Of a stretch of 64,000 nucleotides of DNA, positions 22,885 through 33,577 are shown one piece after another (positions within the stretch are counted from its first letter, which is position 1; each line of letters starts with the position of its first letter). The position numbers were made by a program, and so were the translations under genes. Below the pieces are notes generated by a model, which saw nothing but the letters and a program-made list of their open reading frames with translations, did not search any database and was not told the DNA's origin. This DNA is from Golubevia sp. BC0850 (lineage: Eukaryota > Basidiomycota > Exobasidiomycetes > Golubeviales > Golubeviaceae): assembly GCA_012976225.1 (NCBI GenBank), contig JAAVVG010000001.1:1-64000 (forward strand), written 5' to 3'.

Positions 22885-23849
22885 CGGCAAGAGTTCATGA
22901 AAAATTCGTCAAACTCATCTTAAATTAGGAGGTAGCATGAGAAAGGAGAAGAGCTGAAAGTCAACAAGAGAAGGGACCGTGGTCGAGAGATTCAAGATCG
23001 GAGATGGGCAAAGAGGAGGGCTAGAAGTTGTGATTGGAAAGAGAATTTTGTGTCGTTGAAAAATGGCAAAGACAGAAAGATTGCGGGAAAGCGTGACATT
23101 TCTGTTTAGAGCTAGCAAGCCAATGAATGGAGGCGAGGCTGGAAGAGAACTGTCCTTCACCCTTCCTCGCTTCCCTCAACACATAGTTTGCTCCTCTCTC
23201 CCTCGGCTTTTCCATTCTTTTTCGAATCTGGTTCTTCATCGACATGCAGCAGCATTTGCGCCTCGTCTGTTGTCTCGTACGGCGGGTTCTGGTCAAGCAA
23301 GTGTAAATCGATCCCCCAAATGTCGACAAATCTGAAGTCTTGTCTCTCGAGTCTAAGTTACAAGGCAGCTTGAAAACGATGATTGATTGACATGAAAAAA
23401 AAGTTAACATAATATAGAGCAAAAACGATAGAGATAGAAAAAGATTTTAAAATAGTGTAGATGGATTTGAGATGAGACTTGGGAGAAAAAAGGGGGTAGA
23501 GAAAAAAAAAGGACCTGCCTGACTTTAGAGAGAAAACGAAAGAGGAGTGGAGAGATTATAGACAACTATTGGAAGATAAATGAGAAGAATTGCATGTGCA
23601 GGAGCAGGGGGAGAAATTGAGAGAGAACTTTCTAAATGAACGAGACTGGGAAAGAGGGAAGGGGGACTTGCAACACCGAGGGGAAAAGGGGGGGGGAAAT
23701 AGAGACAACAAATGAAAAAAAAAAGTTCCAAAGGACAAAGGACAAAGAGAAAGAGAGAGAGAGAGAATTAGAGAGATGAGGAAAACAGGGGGGGGAAGGT
23801 GCTGCAAATTTACAATGAGAGAGAGTGATTTTTTTGAATTCCAATGAAT
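22885..23849. other. Intergenic region with homopolymer runs
   Basis: Nearly 1 kb between the F-box pseudogene and the 3' end of the large minus-strand gene. The right half (about 23400-23840) is purine-rich on the plus strand with A and G homopolymers and GAGA repeats, and probably carries that gene's 3' UTR. No gene is supported. Confidence 0.45.
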
Positions 23850-26800
23850 TCACCCCACAAAACCAGAAGATATCGAAGATTGCCAAGCCAAGATATCTTC
23901 ACCTGAGAAACCCTGTTTAGAAGGCTTCCTTTGATTCCTTCTGGAAGAGAGAGAAGAAGCGACAGTTGAACCTAGATCTCTACCATTCTGAGAGTTCAAA
24001 TTGAGAAGACTGCTAGTAGTTGGAGTTCGAGATTTCTGGTTTCTAGAAGCCGAATTGGGATTACTAGAGATTTCATGACTGAGTGATCTGAACTTTTGAG
24101 AAGGAGAAGGAGGTCTAACAATTGAAGAAAGTTGAGAGAAAGATAGATTTGGAGAAGAAGGAGCTCTAAAACTCGAAGAAAGGGATCCATATTTGTTTTC
24201 GGAAACTTGAGATCTAGATTGTTTTGGAGATGATTGATGATGATGACGTGAAGTTTCAGATCTTCTTCGATTTCTTTCTTCTTGATAGAGAGAATCTTGT
24301 TCTCTTTCTTGTGCTCGACTACTTTGATTTGAGGATCTTCTCCTGTTGCTTTTTGGAGAATCTGAAGGAAAGAGTTTTGAAGCTCTTGGAGAGGTTCGAT
24401 GACTTTCTCTAGGGAAAGGAACTCCCTTGGTCCTAGATTCAATCGAACTACTGATAGGATTGGTAGTTTGAGAAGAAGTAGAAACCAAAGTTGGACTGAA
24501 AGCAGAAGAAAAGTTTGAGGAAGAATAAGCAGTAGTTGGAGCATTAATAAATTGAGATCCACCTCCTTGTTGTTGAGCTTGTTGCAATTCAAAGAGTTTT
24601 TCCTGTTCGATTCTTTTGGCCAAAGCAGGAACGATCATTTCATCCCAATCGACCACCTTCTTAGGTTCTCTTGATTCTTCAACTTGATTGGAACCCATAG
24701 GAGGAGAAATCAAAAAGGAAGGAGGAATAGATCTTGAACTGGTTTTCTCTTTCCTATCACTTTGACTTTTCTTACTCTTCTCCAATTTCTCTAATCTATT
24801 TCTTCCGCTATTTCTCAAAGCGGCAGTTCCGTCACTTTCATCAGCAGTGCTTTGATTGAATTCAGCTAGACTAGCGCTTGAAGCCGTGGCCATTCCAGTG
24901 AAATCCCTTTGATGAAATCCATCTCCTCTTCTAGAATTCCCGCTTCTTTCTCTTCCACCTCTTGCAGAAGAAGAATAGCCTCCATCAGAAGATCTACCAC
25001 TTCCTTCTCTTCTACTTCTTCTTCTGAGTTCCTTCTCTGTAGAATAAGGAGAAGCCCTTCTTCTATCTCTTCCACCTTTTTGCAAATCCAGATAATCGTC
25101 AATGATTTCAGATCCAGAGATCTCCTCACTAGTTTCTTTTCTTGAAGTATAACCAGATGGTTCCTTTAGATGAACACTCAATCTTGAAACCACAGAATTA
25201 GAAGCATCTTTGATTCCAAGAATCCTTTCTCTAGCCCAAGCAGCTCTTGGATCCTCTTCTTCATTTCCTCTGGATTCCAGAGCAGCCAAAGCTGCTAGAC
25301 TAGCTTGAACTCCAGAGTTTGGGAAAGGGACGAAAGAAGAATTGGAACTTGAAGAATTAGTTGAAGCCTTTGAGTTTCCGGGAATTGTAGGAGCAGAAAA
25401 GGTTCTTTGACGAAGATTGGTATCCTCATCCAGTCCAAGTTCTTCAGCTAGACTTGAACCACTTTGCTTTGAAGGCATTAGATTCTTGACAGCTTTATGT
25501 TGAATGACTTTCTTTGGACTCTTGATTTCTGAATCTCCTTCGACATCTTTCCAAGCTCTAAGTTCAGCGTTAGTTGGAGGAGCAGGAACTTTGGAAGAAG
25601 GCAAAGAGAAAGATCTCGATCCTCTAGTTTGAATAGGAGCATGATCTGGAATTGGAGGTAGAGGTCTTCTTGGAGTTCTTGGCAGAGAATTCCCGAAATT
25701 GTTGTGTTCACCTAAATTCATTGGAATTTGATTCTCAACCAAGAGAGTTGAAAGTCGATCTTCAGCTCCGCCTAGACCACCGCTTAAACTTCTAGAATGA
25801 GAATGAGAACCTTGACTTCCATGTCTTCTACCTGGACTTGTGGTAGTTGGAGCGGAAGCCAAAGAAGCTGAATCCAACACTTTCCCGTTGGCAGACATCA
25901 AAGAGACGTCAGATTCGGCTTGAGAAGGTTTTCTGACTCTAGCTTGAGGATGCATGCTCAAGAGAGTCCTAAGAGAAGTTGAAGGACTGGAGGCACTGTA
26001 AGAAGCATCTTCACCAGCGTGCTTCTGGAATGAGGCTGCACTTTTCTGAGCTGCTAGAGAATTTGAATTTGGAGATTTGTTTTGAAGAATTGCGTTTGAG
26101 GAAGGAGAGATAGGAGCAGGACCGACCATGGTTGATTTCAAATTGACAGTGCTTGAACTCGGAGAGATACTAGGAGGAGGTATTTGACCATCTTTGGAAG
26201 AACTTTCATGAATTGAAGAGACGAAAGAGGGAGTTTTGTGAATTGAAGCTTCTTTGACTGGAGAGAGAGCAGGGATTGGGATCGGAATTCCATTTCTTGA
26301 ACGTCTCTGTTGTTGAGAAGGAGAGCTCTTTGGAGTCAGAAGTTGATGGAAAGATTGAGCCTCGATTTCTGAATCGATTGAATTGTGATGCCTGTCCAAA
26401 TCTGAATCATTCTCTGAAAGCAGAATCTCTTTGGTTTCAGCATCTGAAATTGCAGTGGATCGATCTGAATCACCTCTGGATCTCTTTGCTTGAATTTCAA
26501 CTTCATCCAGAGAATTTCTGCCCGAAGGAATTGGAGAAGAACTTGGAGGGAAAGCTGCTAAGCCACTAACGATTGGAGCTAAACTTGGGGAAGAAGTGGT
26601 TCTCAATCTTGGACTACTTGGACTTGCAGTTCTCTCATAAGGTGAATTTGACGAACTAGTGGAGGCAGTACTAATTCTTTTCTCCCCACTGCTATTGCTG
26701 AACCTTTTCCCTTCATTTGAAGGCAAAGACTCTGGAAGAGAACCCTTACGAGAATGGACCACCAAATTTGGGAAGTTGACCTCAGAAGGAGATTGTTGAT

Positions 26801-29800
26801 TTGAGGAAGTTTGAGAACTTGAATCCGTTCTTCTGCGATTTGATTTCCTAGGTGGAGGGGGTAGAGCAGGAGTTGGAATCGGAGCTAAGGAAGAGAAAGA
26901 AGAAGAAGGAGACCTATAAACTCCGCCTTTGACTGAAGAAGTAGTTGAAGAAGGAAGGTTGCCTTCGTTAACATCGCCATGAGATTCAATGTGAGCTAGA
27001 GGAGAGATAGCCCGGATTTGAGAAACTTCAGGTTGAGATTGAGAAGGAGAGGTCGAGGTTGAAATTGTGACTGGAAGAACTTGAGCTGGCGGTAATTCTC
27101 CCACTGGAACGTTCGGAGATCTTTTTGACCAAGACCAGCCCCCACTCCAACGACGAGAATTGTTTGGTGATAGAGAAGAAGGAGAAGCTTCTGAAGTGAT
27201 TTCATTGGCTTTCCTACTATAACTCCCATCCACAGTCTCAACGTCTTCCCAAACTCCACCAGATTCAGTGACCTCGCTATTCCTCCTTCCAAGTCCAATT
27301 CTTGCAAGCTTAGGTTTGAGTTTCTTAGAAGTCGAAAATTCAGGAATTTCGAAGTTGGTTTGAGGAGTAGCAGCAGGAGAGATTGAGGTTGAAGTAGAAG
27401 CAGAGGCAGAGGCAGAGGGAGGCAATGGAAGAGGTCTTCTCTGTTCGGATAGGTAGCTACTTCTGATAGGCATTGGAGAACCTTTTCTTCTCAAACTTAA
27501 ACTTGGAGGGCTGACCTTCAAGAGTTGTTTTTCTTCCTCTCCATTTGAATTCTTGTTCGGAGTCTCCTGATTTTCTCTCTTGTAACTTGATCGAAGAGAG
27601 GTTCCACTACTTCTTTTACTCCTGACGCTTCTAGCACTATGAGATCTGACGCTTGCATTCGTGATTGAACCAGTTGCACTTCTCTTATGAGCTAAAGTTC
27701 TAGGAACACTTGGGATTGGAGTTTGATTGTTCTTGAACTTGGAATTTGACTGTTTCCTTCTGAGCAGGGATCGTCTGGTGATAGAAGAGCTCCTAGAAGG
27801 TTTAGCAGTTTGCTCAGACAAGCCTTCTGAGAAGTCATCGTCTACCATCACAGCATCTGAAATCCTTCGATCTTGAACATTCAATTGAGAGATAGAGGGA
27901 GATAGAAGGTTTCGATTGATAGGTTGAGCAGCAGAATGAGCTCTAGGTCTAGCAATCCTCGAATTGAAGAAACTTGAAGCAGTCCCGTTTGATTTCGGGG
28001 TGTTTTGAAGATCAGTTGAAGAAATTGAGTTGTTGTTCCATTCAGAAATTGGAGTTGAACTTTCAGATCCCTTTCTACCTCGACCCCAGAATCTGTCCAT
28101 CAGGCTTGCAGCTCGATTCCTCTTGCCAATCGTTGGTGGTTGAGGTTGAGGTTGAACTTCTCTTTCCTCTTGAACAACTCCTTCCATTGCATCTCTACTA
28201 TTCTCCTCTCTAAATAGCTCATCAGCTGCACCTCTGTCAACAATCATAGAGGTGCTAGGTCCACTCCTCAACCTTTCAACATCGGTATGAAGAGCCATAG
28301 CTTCAGCACTCAAATCTGTCCTGTTAGAGATCCTAGAACTTCTCATAGAATTGGAAGCAGGAGGCGTATAATCTGAGAATTGATTTGAAGAAGGTCTTGA
28401 ACTTTGAGGATTTGACCATCTTTGAAGATGACTACTTTCAGGAGGACCTTCAAGTGCTAAACCAACAGTATCATCGATTTCCATTCTCTCCCTTTCGTCT
28501 TCTGATGGATCTTGAACTTTCATCTCTTGATCTTGATCTTGATTTGAGCCCATGATCTCTTCATCCTCATCTTGAAGAGAATTCAACAAACTAATCCTTC
28601 TCCTCTCAAAGCTACTTCTGCCTTCTTCCTGTTCAGTTTCTAGTTCCGGATCAGCAATACTACTAGCAGCAGCAGCAGATAATAAAGAAGCTTTAGAAAC
28701 CTTTCTGGAAGTCGGAGAATTCTTTTGATCTGGAACCAACAGATGAGATCTTTCGATTTGAGGAGAAGGGATAGAGTTTCTGAACCTATCATTGATCTCA
28801 GTATCAGAATCATTTCCATTCTCTTCATCTAATGTTTCTCTATTACTGTTACTGTGTTCGTCAATTGAGAAACTAAACCTTCCAACATCAGGTCTTTCGG
28901 CTGGAGTTTGCCATTCTTCATCTTCTTCCATTGGAGTTTCAAGTTCAGCACCATAGCTATAAGCAGAAGAATAACCTTGACCTGGGGTTTGAGCTTCTTC
29001 GGAAGAAGCAGAAAGTGGTCTACCTCTAGTATCTTCCCATTCTGAAGACCAACCATTTCCAACAGCTCCTCCTCCTGAAGTCGATGATTGTCCAGTTGCG
29101 AAACTCATAATGGTTTGAGAACTTAAAGGTCTCTGATTTGAACTATTAGGTCTAGGTCTCCTAATCCCAGGTCTAGTCTGAAGTTGAAGAACCTCAGGGG
29201 GTTGGTTATTTGAAAGTTGAAGTCCTCTTATGCTACTACTCCTTGAACCTCCTTCTCCATTTTGCTCCCAATAAGCTAATAGTCTCTCTCTATCAGTCTC
29301 ACCAGTTTCTCGTTTCTTGTTGCTATTCATCCATTGTCCTTCTTGACCTATCATTTCAACTTCTTCTCCTCCTTCTCCCTCTAGGATCTCTCCTTCCTTG
29401 AATTGCTGGTTCAGTTCATCTCCGCATTTCCCTAGTCCATGTTTCAAAGCTTCTGCTAATGGTCTCGGTAAAATTTGAGGAGAATGTCCATGATCTGAAG
29501 GTTCCAATGAACTAATGGTTTCATTCTCTGTTTCGAAGATCGTAGGTTGAGTTTGCAATTTTGGTGAAACATAACCTTTTACTAATCCAACAGTTTCAAC
29601 TGGATTACTTGAAGGTAAAGGATTCGTATTAGATCTAGTTCGAGAAGTTGCAGAAGAGGAGGAAGGGTTGGAAGGTCGATTGCGAATTGGACCAGAGAAA
29701 GATCGTCGAAAATCTTTCGGTGTTGAAGGATCGGAATAGAGTGGAACTGGAATTCTTTGGGATGATCTTGGAGTTGAGGGAGAAGTTGGGATTGGACGAT

Positions 29801-29882
29801 GTTGGGGTTGCTGTGACCATTGAGGTGAATCTGGGCCAACAGCGTCTGGATGGTATTTTTGAGTTGAAGGTGAATTGCCCAT
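23850..29882 (-). CDS. Giant disordered protein with N-myristoylation-type start
   Basis: An uninterrupted 2010-codon frame, the longest in the window and intronless although nearly all neighbours are split. The start MGNSPSTQK fits the N-myristoylation pattern (Gly2, Ser6), which suggests membrane attachment. The chain is mostly Ser, Pro, Arg, Asn and Glu, with many S-S-S and R-R-S patches that look like phosphorylation sites and no globular domain I recognise. Two segments look more ordered: PLAEALKHGLGKCGDELNQQ near residue 140, and VVDWDEMIVPALAKRIEQEK near residue 1745. A third helix-like piece is AAWARERILGIKD. It may be a scaffold at the cell cortex or vacuole, but this is inferred only from the N-terminus and disorder. 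Confidence 0.8.
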   Translation of the reverse strand: MGNSPSTQKYHPDAVGPDSPQWSQQPQHRPIPTSPSTPRSSQRIPVPLYSDPSTPKDFRRSFSGPIRNRPSNPSSSSATSRTRSNTNPLPSSNPVETVGLVKGYVSPKLQTQPTIFETENETISSLEPSDHGHSPQILPRPLAEALKHGLGKCGDELNQQFKEGEILEGEGGEEVEMIGQEGQWMNSNKKRETGETDRERLLAYWEQNGEGGSRSSSIRGLQLSNNQPPEVLQLQTRPGIRRPRPNSSNQRPLSSQTIMSFATGQSSTSGGGAVGNGWSSEWEDTRGRPLSASSEEAQTPGQGYSSAYSYGAELETPMEEDEEWQTPAERPDVGRFSFSIDEHSNSNRETLDEENGNDSDTEINDRFRNSIPSPQIERSHLLVPDQKNSPTSRKVSKASLLSAAAASSIADPELETEQEEGRSSFERRRISLLNSLQDEDEEIMGSNQDQDQEMKVQDPSEDERERMEIDDTVGLALEGPPESSHLQRWSNPQSSRPSSNQFSDYTPPASNSMRSSRISNRTDLSAEAMALHTDVERLRSGPSTSMIVDRGAADELFREENSRDAMEGVVQEEREVQPQPQPPTIGKRNRAASLMDRFWGRGRKGSESSTPISEWNNNSISSTDLQNTPKSNGTASSFFNSRIARPRAHSAAQPINRNLLSPSISQLNVQDRRISDAVMVDDDFSEGLSEQTAKPSRSSSITRRSLLRRKQSNSKFKNNQTPIPSVPRTLAHKRSATGSITNASVRSHSARSVRSKRSSGTSLRSSYKRENQETPNKNSNGEEEKQLLKVSPPSLSLRRKGSPMPIRSSYLSEQRRPLPLPPSASASASTSTSISPAATPQTNFEIPEFSTSKKLKPKLARIGLGRRNSEVTESGGVWEDVETVDGSYSRKANEITSEASPSSLSPNNSRRWSGGWSWSKRSPNVPVGELPPAQVLPVTISTSTSPSQSQPEVSQIRAISPLAHIESHGDVNEGNLPSSTTSSVKGGVYRSPSSSFSSLAPIPTPALPPPPRKSNRRRTDSSSQTSSNQQSPSEVNFPNLVVHSRKGSLPESLPSNEGKRFSNSSGEKRISTASTSSSNSPYERTASPSSPRLRTTSSPSLAPIVSGLAAFPPSSSPIPSGRNSLDEVEIQAKRSRGDSDRSTAISDAETKEILLSENDSDLDRHHNSIDSEIEAQSFHQLLTPKSSPSQQQRRSRNGIPIPIPALSPVKEASIHKTPSFVSSIHESSSKDGQIPPPSISPSSSTVNLKSTMVGPAPISPSSNAILQNKSPNSNSLAAQKSAASFQKHAGEDASYSASSPSTSLRTLLSMHPQARVRKPSQAESDVSLMSANGKVLDSASLASAPTTTSPGRRHGSQGSHSHSRSLSGGLGGAEDRLSTLLVENQIPMNLGEHNNFGNSLPRTPRRPLPPIPDHAPIQTRGSRSFSLPSSKVPAPPTNAELRAWKDVEGDSEIKSPKKVIQHKAVKNLMPSKQSGSSLAEELGLDEDTNLRQRTFSAPTIPGNSKASTNSSSSNSSFVPFPNSGVQASLAALAALESRGNEEEDPRAAWARERILGIKDASNSVVSRLSVHLKEPSGYTSRKETSEEISGSEIIDDYLDLQKGGRDRRRASPYSTEKELRRRSRREGSGRSSDGGYSSSARGGRERSGNSRRGDGFHQRDFTGMATASSASLAEFNQSTADESDGTAALRNSGRNRLEKLEKSKKSQSDRKEKTSSRSIPPSFLISPPMGSNQVEESREPKKVVDWDEMIVPALAKRIEQEKLFELQQAQQQGGGSQFINAPTTAYSSSNFSSAFSPTLVSTSSQTTNPISSSIESRTKGVPFPRESHRTSPRASKLFPSDSPKSNRRRSSNQSSRAQEREQDSLYQEERNRRRSETSRHHHQSSPKQSRSQVSENKYGSLSSSFRAPSSPNLSFSQLSSIVRPPSPSQKFRSLSHEISSNPNSASRNQKSRTPTTSSLLNLNSQNGRDLGSTVASSLSSRRNQRKPSKQGFSGEDILAWQSSISSGFVG

Positions 29883-30166
29883 GTTGGCTTTGAGAGGATG
29901 GAATGGGAATTGAAAATGATTAGATGAAGATCATGGGGTTCGGAAGGATGTCTGGAGTGAGTGAGGGTTTCGGGTTGGGTGGATGCGATTGAGATGGCCA
30001 AGGATGGAAAGCACATCACATTGGAATGGAGAGAGGAGAGAAGATGGATGAGAGTACAAGGAAGAAATGAAATAGATAAATAGAAGAGAAGAAACAGAAG
30101 AGGATTAGTGGCAACTCGCATGTAAATAAGGTTAATGCTACGGATCATTCTCGTCGGGGTGGATGG

Positions 30167-30190
30167 CCATCTCCATCTCCATCTCCATCT
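30167..30190. repeat. CCATCT microsatellite, four units
   Basis: Four perfect CCATCT units in the upstream region of the giant minus-strand gene. Confidence 0.85.
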
Positions 30191-30313
30191 GCATTGTTTG
30201 GTTGTTCTCGCTCACCTTTGTTGTCTGATGAATGATTCTTGAAATGAGACACAACAATTGAAAGATTGGGTGAATGAAGATGGGAGCAAAGGGATGGAAG
30301 GAGAGAAAGAAGA

Positions 30314-30329
30314 GGATGGATGGATGGAT
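30314..30329. repeat. GGAT microsatellite, four units
   Basis: Four perfect GGAT units in the same intergenic region as the CCATCT array. Confidence 0.85.
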
Positions 30330-31042
30330 GAGAAGAAAGGAACAAAGATTGAGAGTGTGCCAAAAGAAGGCTAACAGAAAATGAAAGTCTGTGGGTGCCA
30401 ATTTTCACTTTCTCAGCCTCTTCAATTCTTGAAGGTCAGAGAATCAATGGATTCTATACTGTAACGTAGAAAGTAGATGGACCTCTATCGGAGAATTTCT
30501 CCAAGGGAAGTAGAGAGAGGGCCTGACCTTGCTATGAGAATTTGAGATGGTCTGTGCACAAAACTTCCCGAAGTGAAGAACCAAAAAAGTTCTTGCTTCC
30601 CAACATCCTCACCTCATTGTTTATCGCGAATGTGAGTACACTGCTCTATCTAAAAGATCCATCAGATTAGATAGGATAGGAAGATTCAAGGACAAACAAA
30701 CAATGAATGAATTCCAAGTTCCAACTCAGCTATCAAACGTGGTCTACAACCGTCATGATCATGGTCGTGGAATGTTGCTCTTCTAGATTCTATCATTCTT
30801 TCATCTCTTTTCTCAAATCTGAATATCTGAATGCAAATCAATGGACCAAATTCCAATCCAAGAGACCTACCTACGTTCTGCTACCTCAATTCCCACCTGT
30901 ACCATGTACCGCGGCATCGGGTGGAGGGCAAAGCAAACAGAAAGTTCAATCAAACTCAAACTTCTCATCAATCATTCCTCCTTCTTCACCTTCTCATCTC
31001 TCCCCCATCAGTTCTATCACTACCTTTCAACCTCTACTCATA

Positions 31043-32410
31043 ATGTCTACAGCTCAATCTCCATCTCGTAAAGGTTTCTTCGGAATCGGTGGCTCCAAAT
31101 CCACTGATGGTTCAGTCACTCCTTCAGGAGAGTGAGTATCTACGTTTCTTTCCTTTTACTTTCCCTTTCCTCAAAATCACACTCTCAACCTCTTCCATTC
31201 GCCTGTCTTCATCCACTCCTCTCTCTCTCTCTTCTCTCGTCCTACCCATCTTCTCTCTCCTTCACCTCCTAACTCTCTCCTTCCATGCTCCTCCATTCCT
31301 CTACCGCAGAATGACCTCCATCGCTCAGACCCCAGTTCTAGAATCCTCCAATCCTATGGACAAAATGAAGATTCCACAAGAAGCCAGAAACCAGCAAATT
31401 GTAGGACAAACTGGAGAGGCAGTTTCTGAAGACACTTCCAAACTTTTGCTAGCTATCGATGGAACTGAAGCTGGAGATAAGGCTTTCAAATACTTGATGG
31501 AATCTAAGGTGAGTTTTGGGAGATGTGAGAGGGAATGGGGCTTCTTTGGAAGTGGAGGCATTGGATGGGGTTGGGAGAGGTTTGAGGTAGTAGAAGGAGG
31601 TGCAAAACAAGAGAGTTGGACACCGGATCTGATGTATGGAGGATAGGACAAGTGGAGATGTTTGATCTCTGAGAAAATCGAACCACTCGTAGAAGGAATG
31701 GCAAAGTAGAACATTAGAACTTCTTGGAAAGAATCTGACTCCCTCCCCCCCCCCACCCTCCTTTCTTGTTCTTCAATCCCAGGTCATCTCCAAAGATGCT
31801 CACATTTTCAGTGGGTATTTCTCCTCTCCCTCTCGCCCTTTTCTCGCCCCAGCCAGATAGCCCCTTTCCCTCGCAATCTCCCATCTAACCTCCCCCTCTC
31901 CCTGTCTTCCCTTCTTTCCCCCTCTCTTCTCTTTTCTGTCTTCCCCTCTCTCCAGTCGTCTCCGTCCTCCCAGCCTCCCTAGGTCAAGGTCCTTGGGTCT
32001 CAGGTCCTCTTTCCATCGACACAAAACAACAAGACACGATGTTAAAGGCACTAAGAGAACAAGCTTTAACCAAACTTCAACCCTATAAGGAAGGTTTGAG
32101 AGAAAAGGGTTTCAATGTCACTTTGCATTGTCTTCATGGAGCTGCCAGGGAGAGTATTTTGAGAGTCGCTAATCATCATAAGGTTGATATGGTGGTTTGT
32201 GGAAAGAGGGTGAGTGGATTAAGAGGGGAGAAGAGGAGAAGGAGTTGGAAAGGAGATTCGCTTGTGATTTAACTTCTGATTGACAAGCTTTCCTTCTTTC
32301 TTCTTGGGTCTTTTTTCTAGAACGCCGGATGGAAACGTGGACTTTCTTCAGGAACTACTTCTTCTCATTTGGTTGCTCACTCTAATGTTCCAGTTCTTGT
32401 CATCAAGTGA
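31043..32410 (+). CDS. Universal stress protein (UspA family)
   Basis: Single-domain USP of about 219 residues in five exons: 31043-31131, 31310-31508, 31783-31810, 31956-32209 and 32321-32410. All phases join. After a disordered N-terminus the USP fold begins at KLLLAIDGTEAGDKAFKYLM, crosses a 28-nt exon (VISKDAHIF) into IVSVLPASLG, and continues with ARESILRVANHHKVDMVVCG. The ATP-type loop at the end, GLSSGTTSSHLVAHSNVPVL, has the G-x9-G-(S/T) style spacing of nucleotide-binding USPs. Such proteins support stress survival, but their exact role in fungi is poorly known. The start is the first ATG after the pyrimidine-rich leader; an upstream in-frame ATG at 30707 gives implausible sequence. 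Confidence 0.88.
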
Positions 32411-33577
32411 TGTGTCAAATTTGAGATCCTTTCAACGACAGTATACTCGAATTCTGTAACTGCTGTTTCTATTCATCATCAAATGGGTCGAACGTCCAAC
32501 CTTTCTCAAAATCCTCAGAAAACTCGCAACCTAGAAAACATAAACTCTTTCTTCTACTCTCCTAGACTTTCAATCTCCATGTAAACTCTCAAAACTCCAT
32601 CTAACGAAAATCCGCCTTTCTTGTTCCTAGATTTATTTTTTCTATCCTTCTGCTTCTCATCTTCTCTTCTACAGTTCTACTCTCCTCATACCATCATAGA
32701 AATTGTCATCCACCTTTCCCTATTTGATTTTCCTCTATTTGTTGGGCGAGTGCTAAACGCTAACCCTTCGACTTAATTGATTCGACGTGTGCGTTTCCAT
32801 TTGAAAGGAGGTCCCGACGAGCTGGAATCAGAGGAGGAAGACGAGGAGAACGAGGATGGAGAATACGATGACGATCACTTCGACTGCTACAATGCGGTTG
32901 ACAAATTCAGAGAGACGGCTTACGATAAGGCCAATCGAGGATTCGGGAGTCTTTGGAGATGGGACAAATATTTTAGAGAGCTTGAAAAGGAAGACTGAGA
33001 GGAAAGGAAGAAGAAATTTATGAACAAGAATCCAATGGGGACGCTTTTCTTCCAACTGCAAGACCAAAAGAAGGAACCTCGCACTCTGCTCCTTAAGAAG
33101 GACAAGCTGGTCGCTTATGGCGGTCACTTCGAATGGTCAGTCCTTTCGTGAGTAAGCTTCCGTTTTCCATTTGAACTCCATATGGAAGATGCGGAGATCA
33201 GTGATCAGTCTATTTGCTAGCCACGATTGAGGGGTTAGCTGATCAATACTCGACTGACATTTTATTTTCCCGTGTCCTTTCAATTGAATCAGAGTCGAGG
33301 GGTTCCAGGAGATTTGAAACGTCAACAGGTCGGGAACAGCTGGATGCTTATGGAACTCGGAGGGAAGGTTCGAGGGGTTTTTCTACGACGCTGGAGCTGA
33401 GAAAGTTGTAATTAGGAGATGTTTGTGTTGACGAGCCGTCACTCTTACATTTTGCGTCTATTGTCGAACAGAAGACCACAAAAATTGGATGAGAAAGATT
33501 CAAAATAAGAACGATGCATTCTATAAAAAGTGAAAGATGACAACAAAGAACACCGAAACCTTCAGCCTCTCCCTTGA
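32411..33577. other. Intergenic region with coding-like scraps
   Basis: About 1.2 kb between the ends of the stress-protein gene and DBP9. The left 350 bp is pyrimidine-rich and probably UTR. The middle holds the orphan coding-like pieces listed separately. Confidence 0.4.
32777..33420 (+). pseudogene. Coding-like scraps of an unrecognised gene
   Basis: A frame at 32777-32998 encodes an acidic stretch followed by CYNAVDKFRETAYDKANRGF and SLWRWDKYFRELEKED, then stops. In another frame just beyond lies MNKNPMGTLFFQLQDQKKEP with LLLKKDKLVAYGGHFEW. A donor-like CGTGAGTAAG near 33148 and an acceptor-like TTGAATCAG near 33293 suggest a former intron. The residue composition looks coding, but no frame is complete and I recognise no family. 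It could be a decayed host gene or the tail of a gene whose other parts are lost. Confidence 0.3.

Larger units (their letters stand above)
29883..31042. other. Divergent intergenic region with microsatellites
   Basis: About 1.2 kb between the giant minus-strand gene and the stress-protein gene. It contains CCATCT and GGAT microsatellites. The plus-strand frame that runs into the stress-protein start (30707 onward) has no coding character before the chosen ATG. No other gene is supported. Confidence 0.45.

Noticed and set aside
30707-31042. N-terminal extension of the universal stress protein
   Set aside because: The residues before 31043 lack coding character and the usual USP proteins begin near the chosen start.
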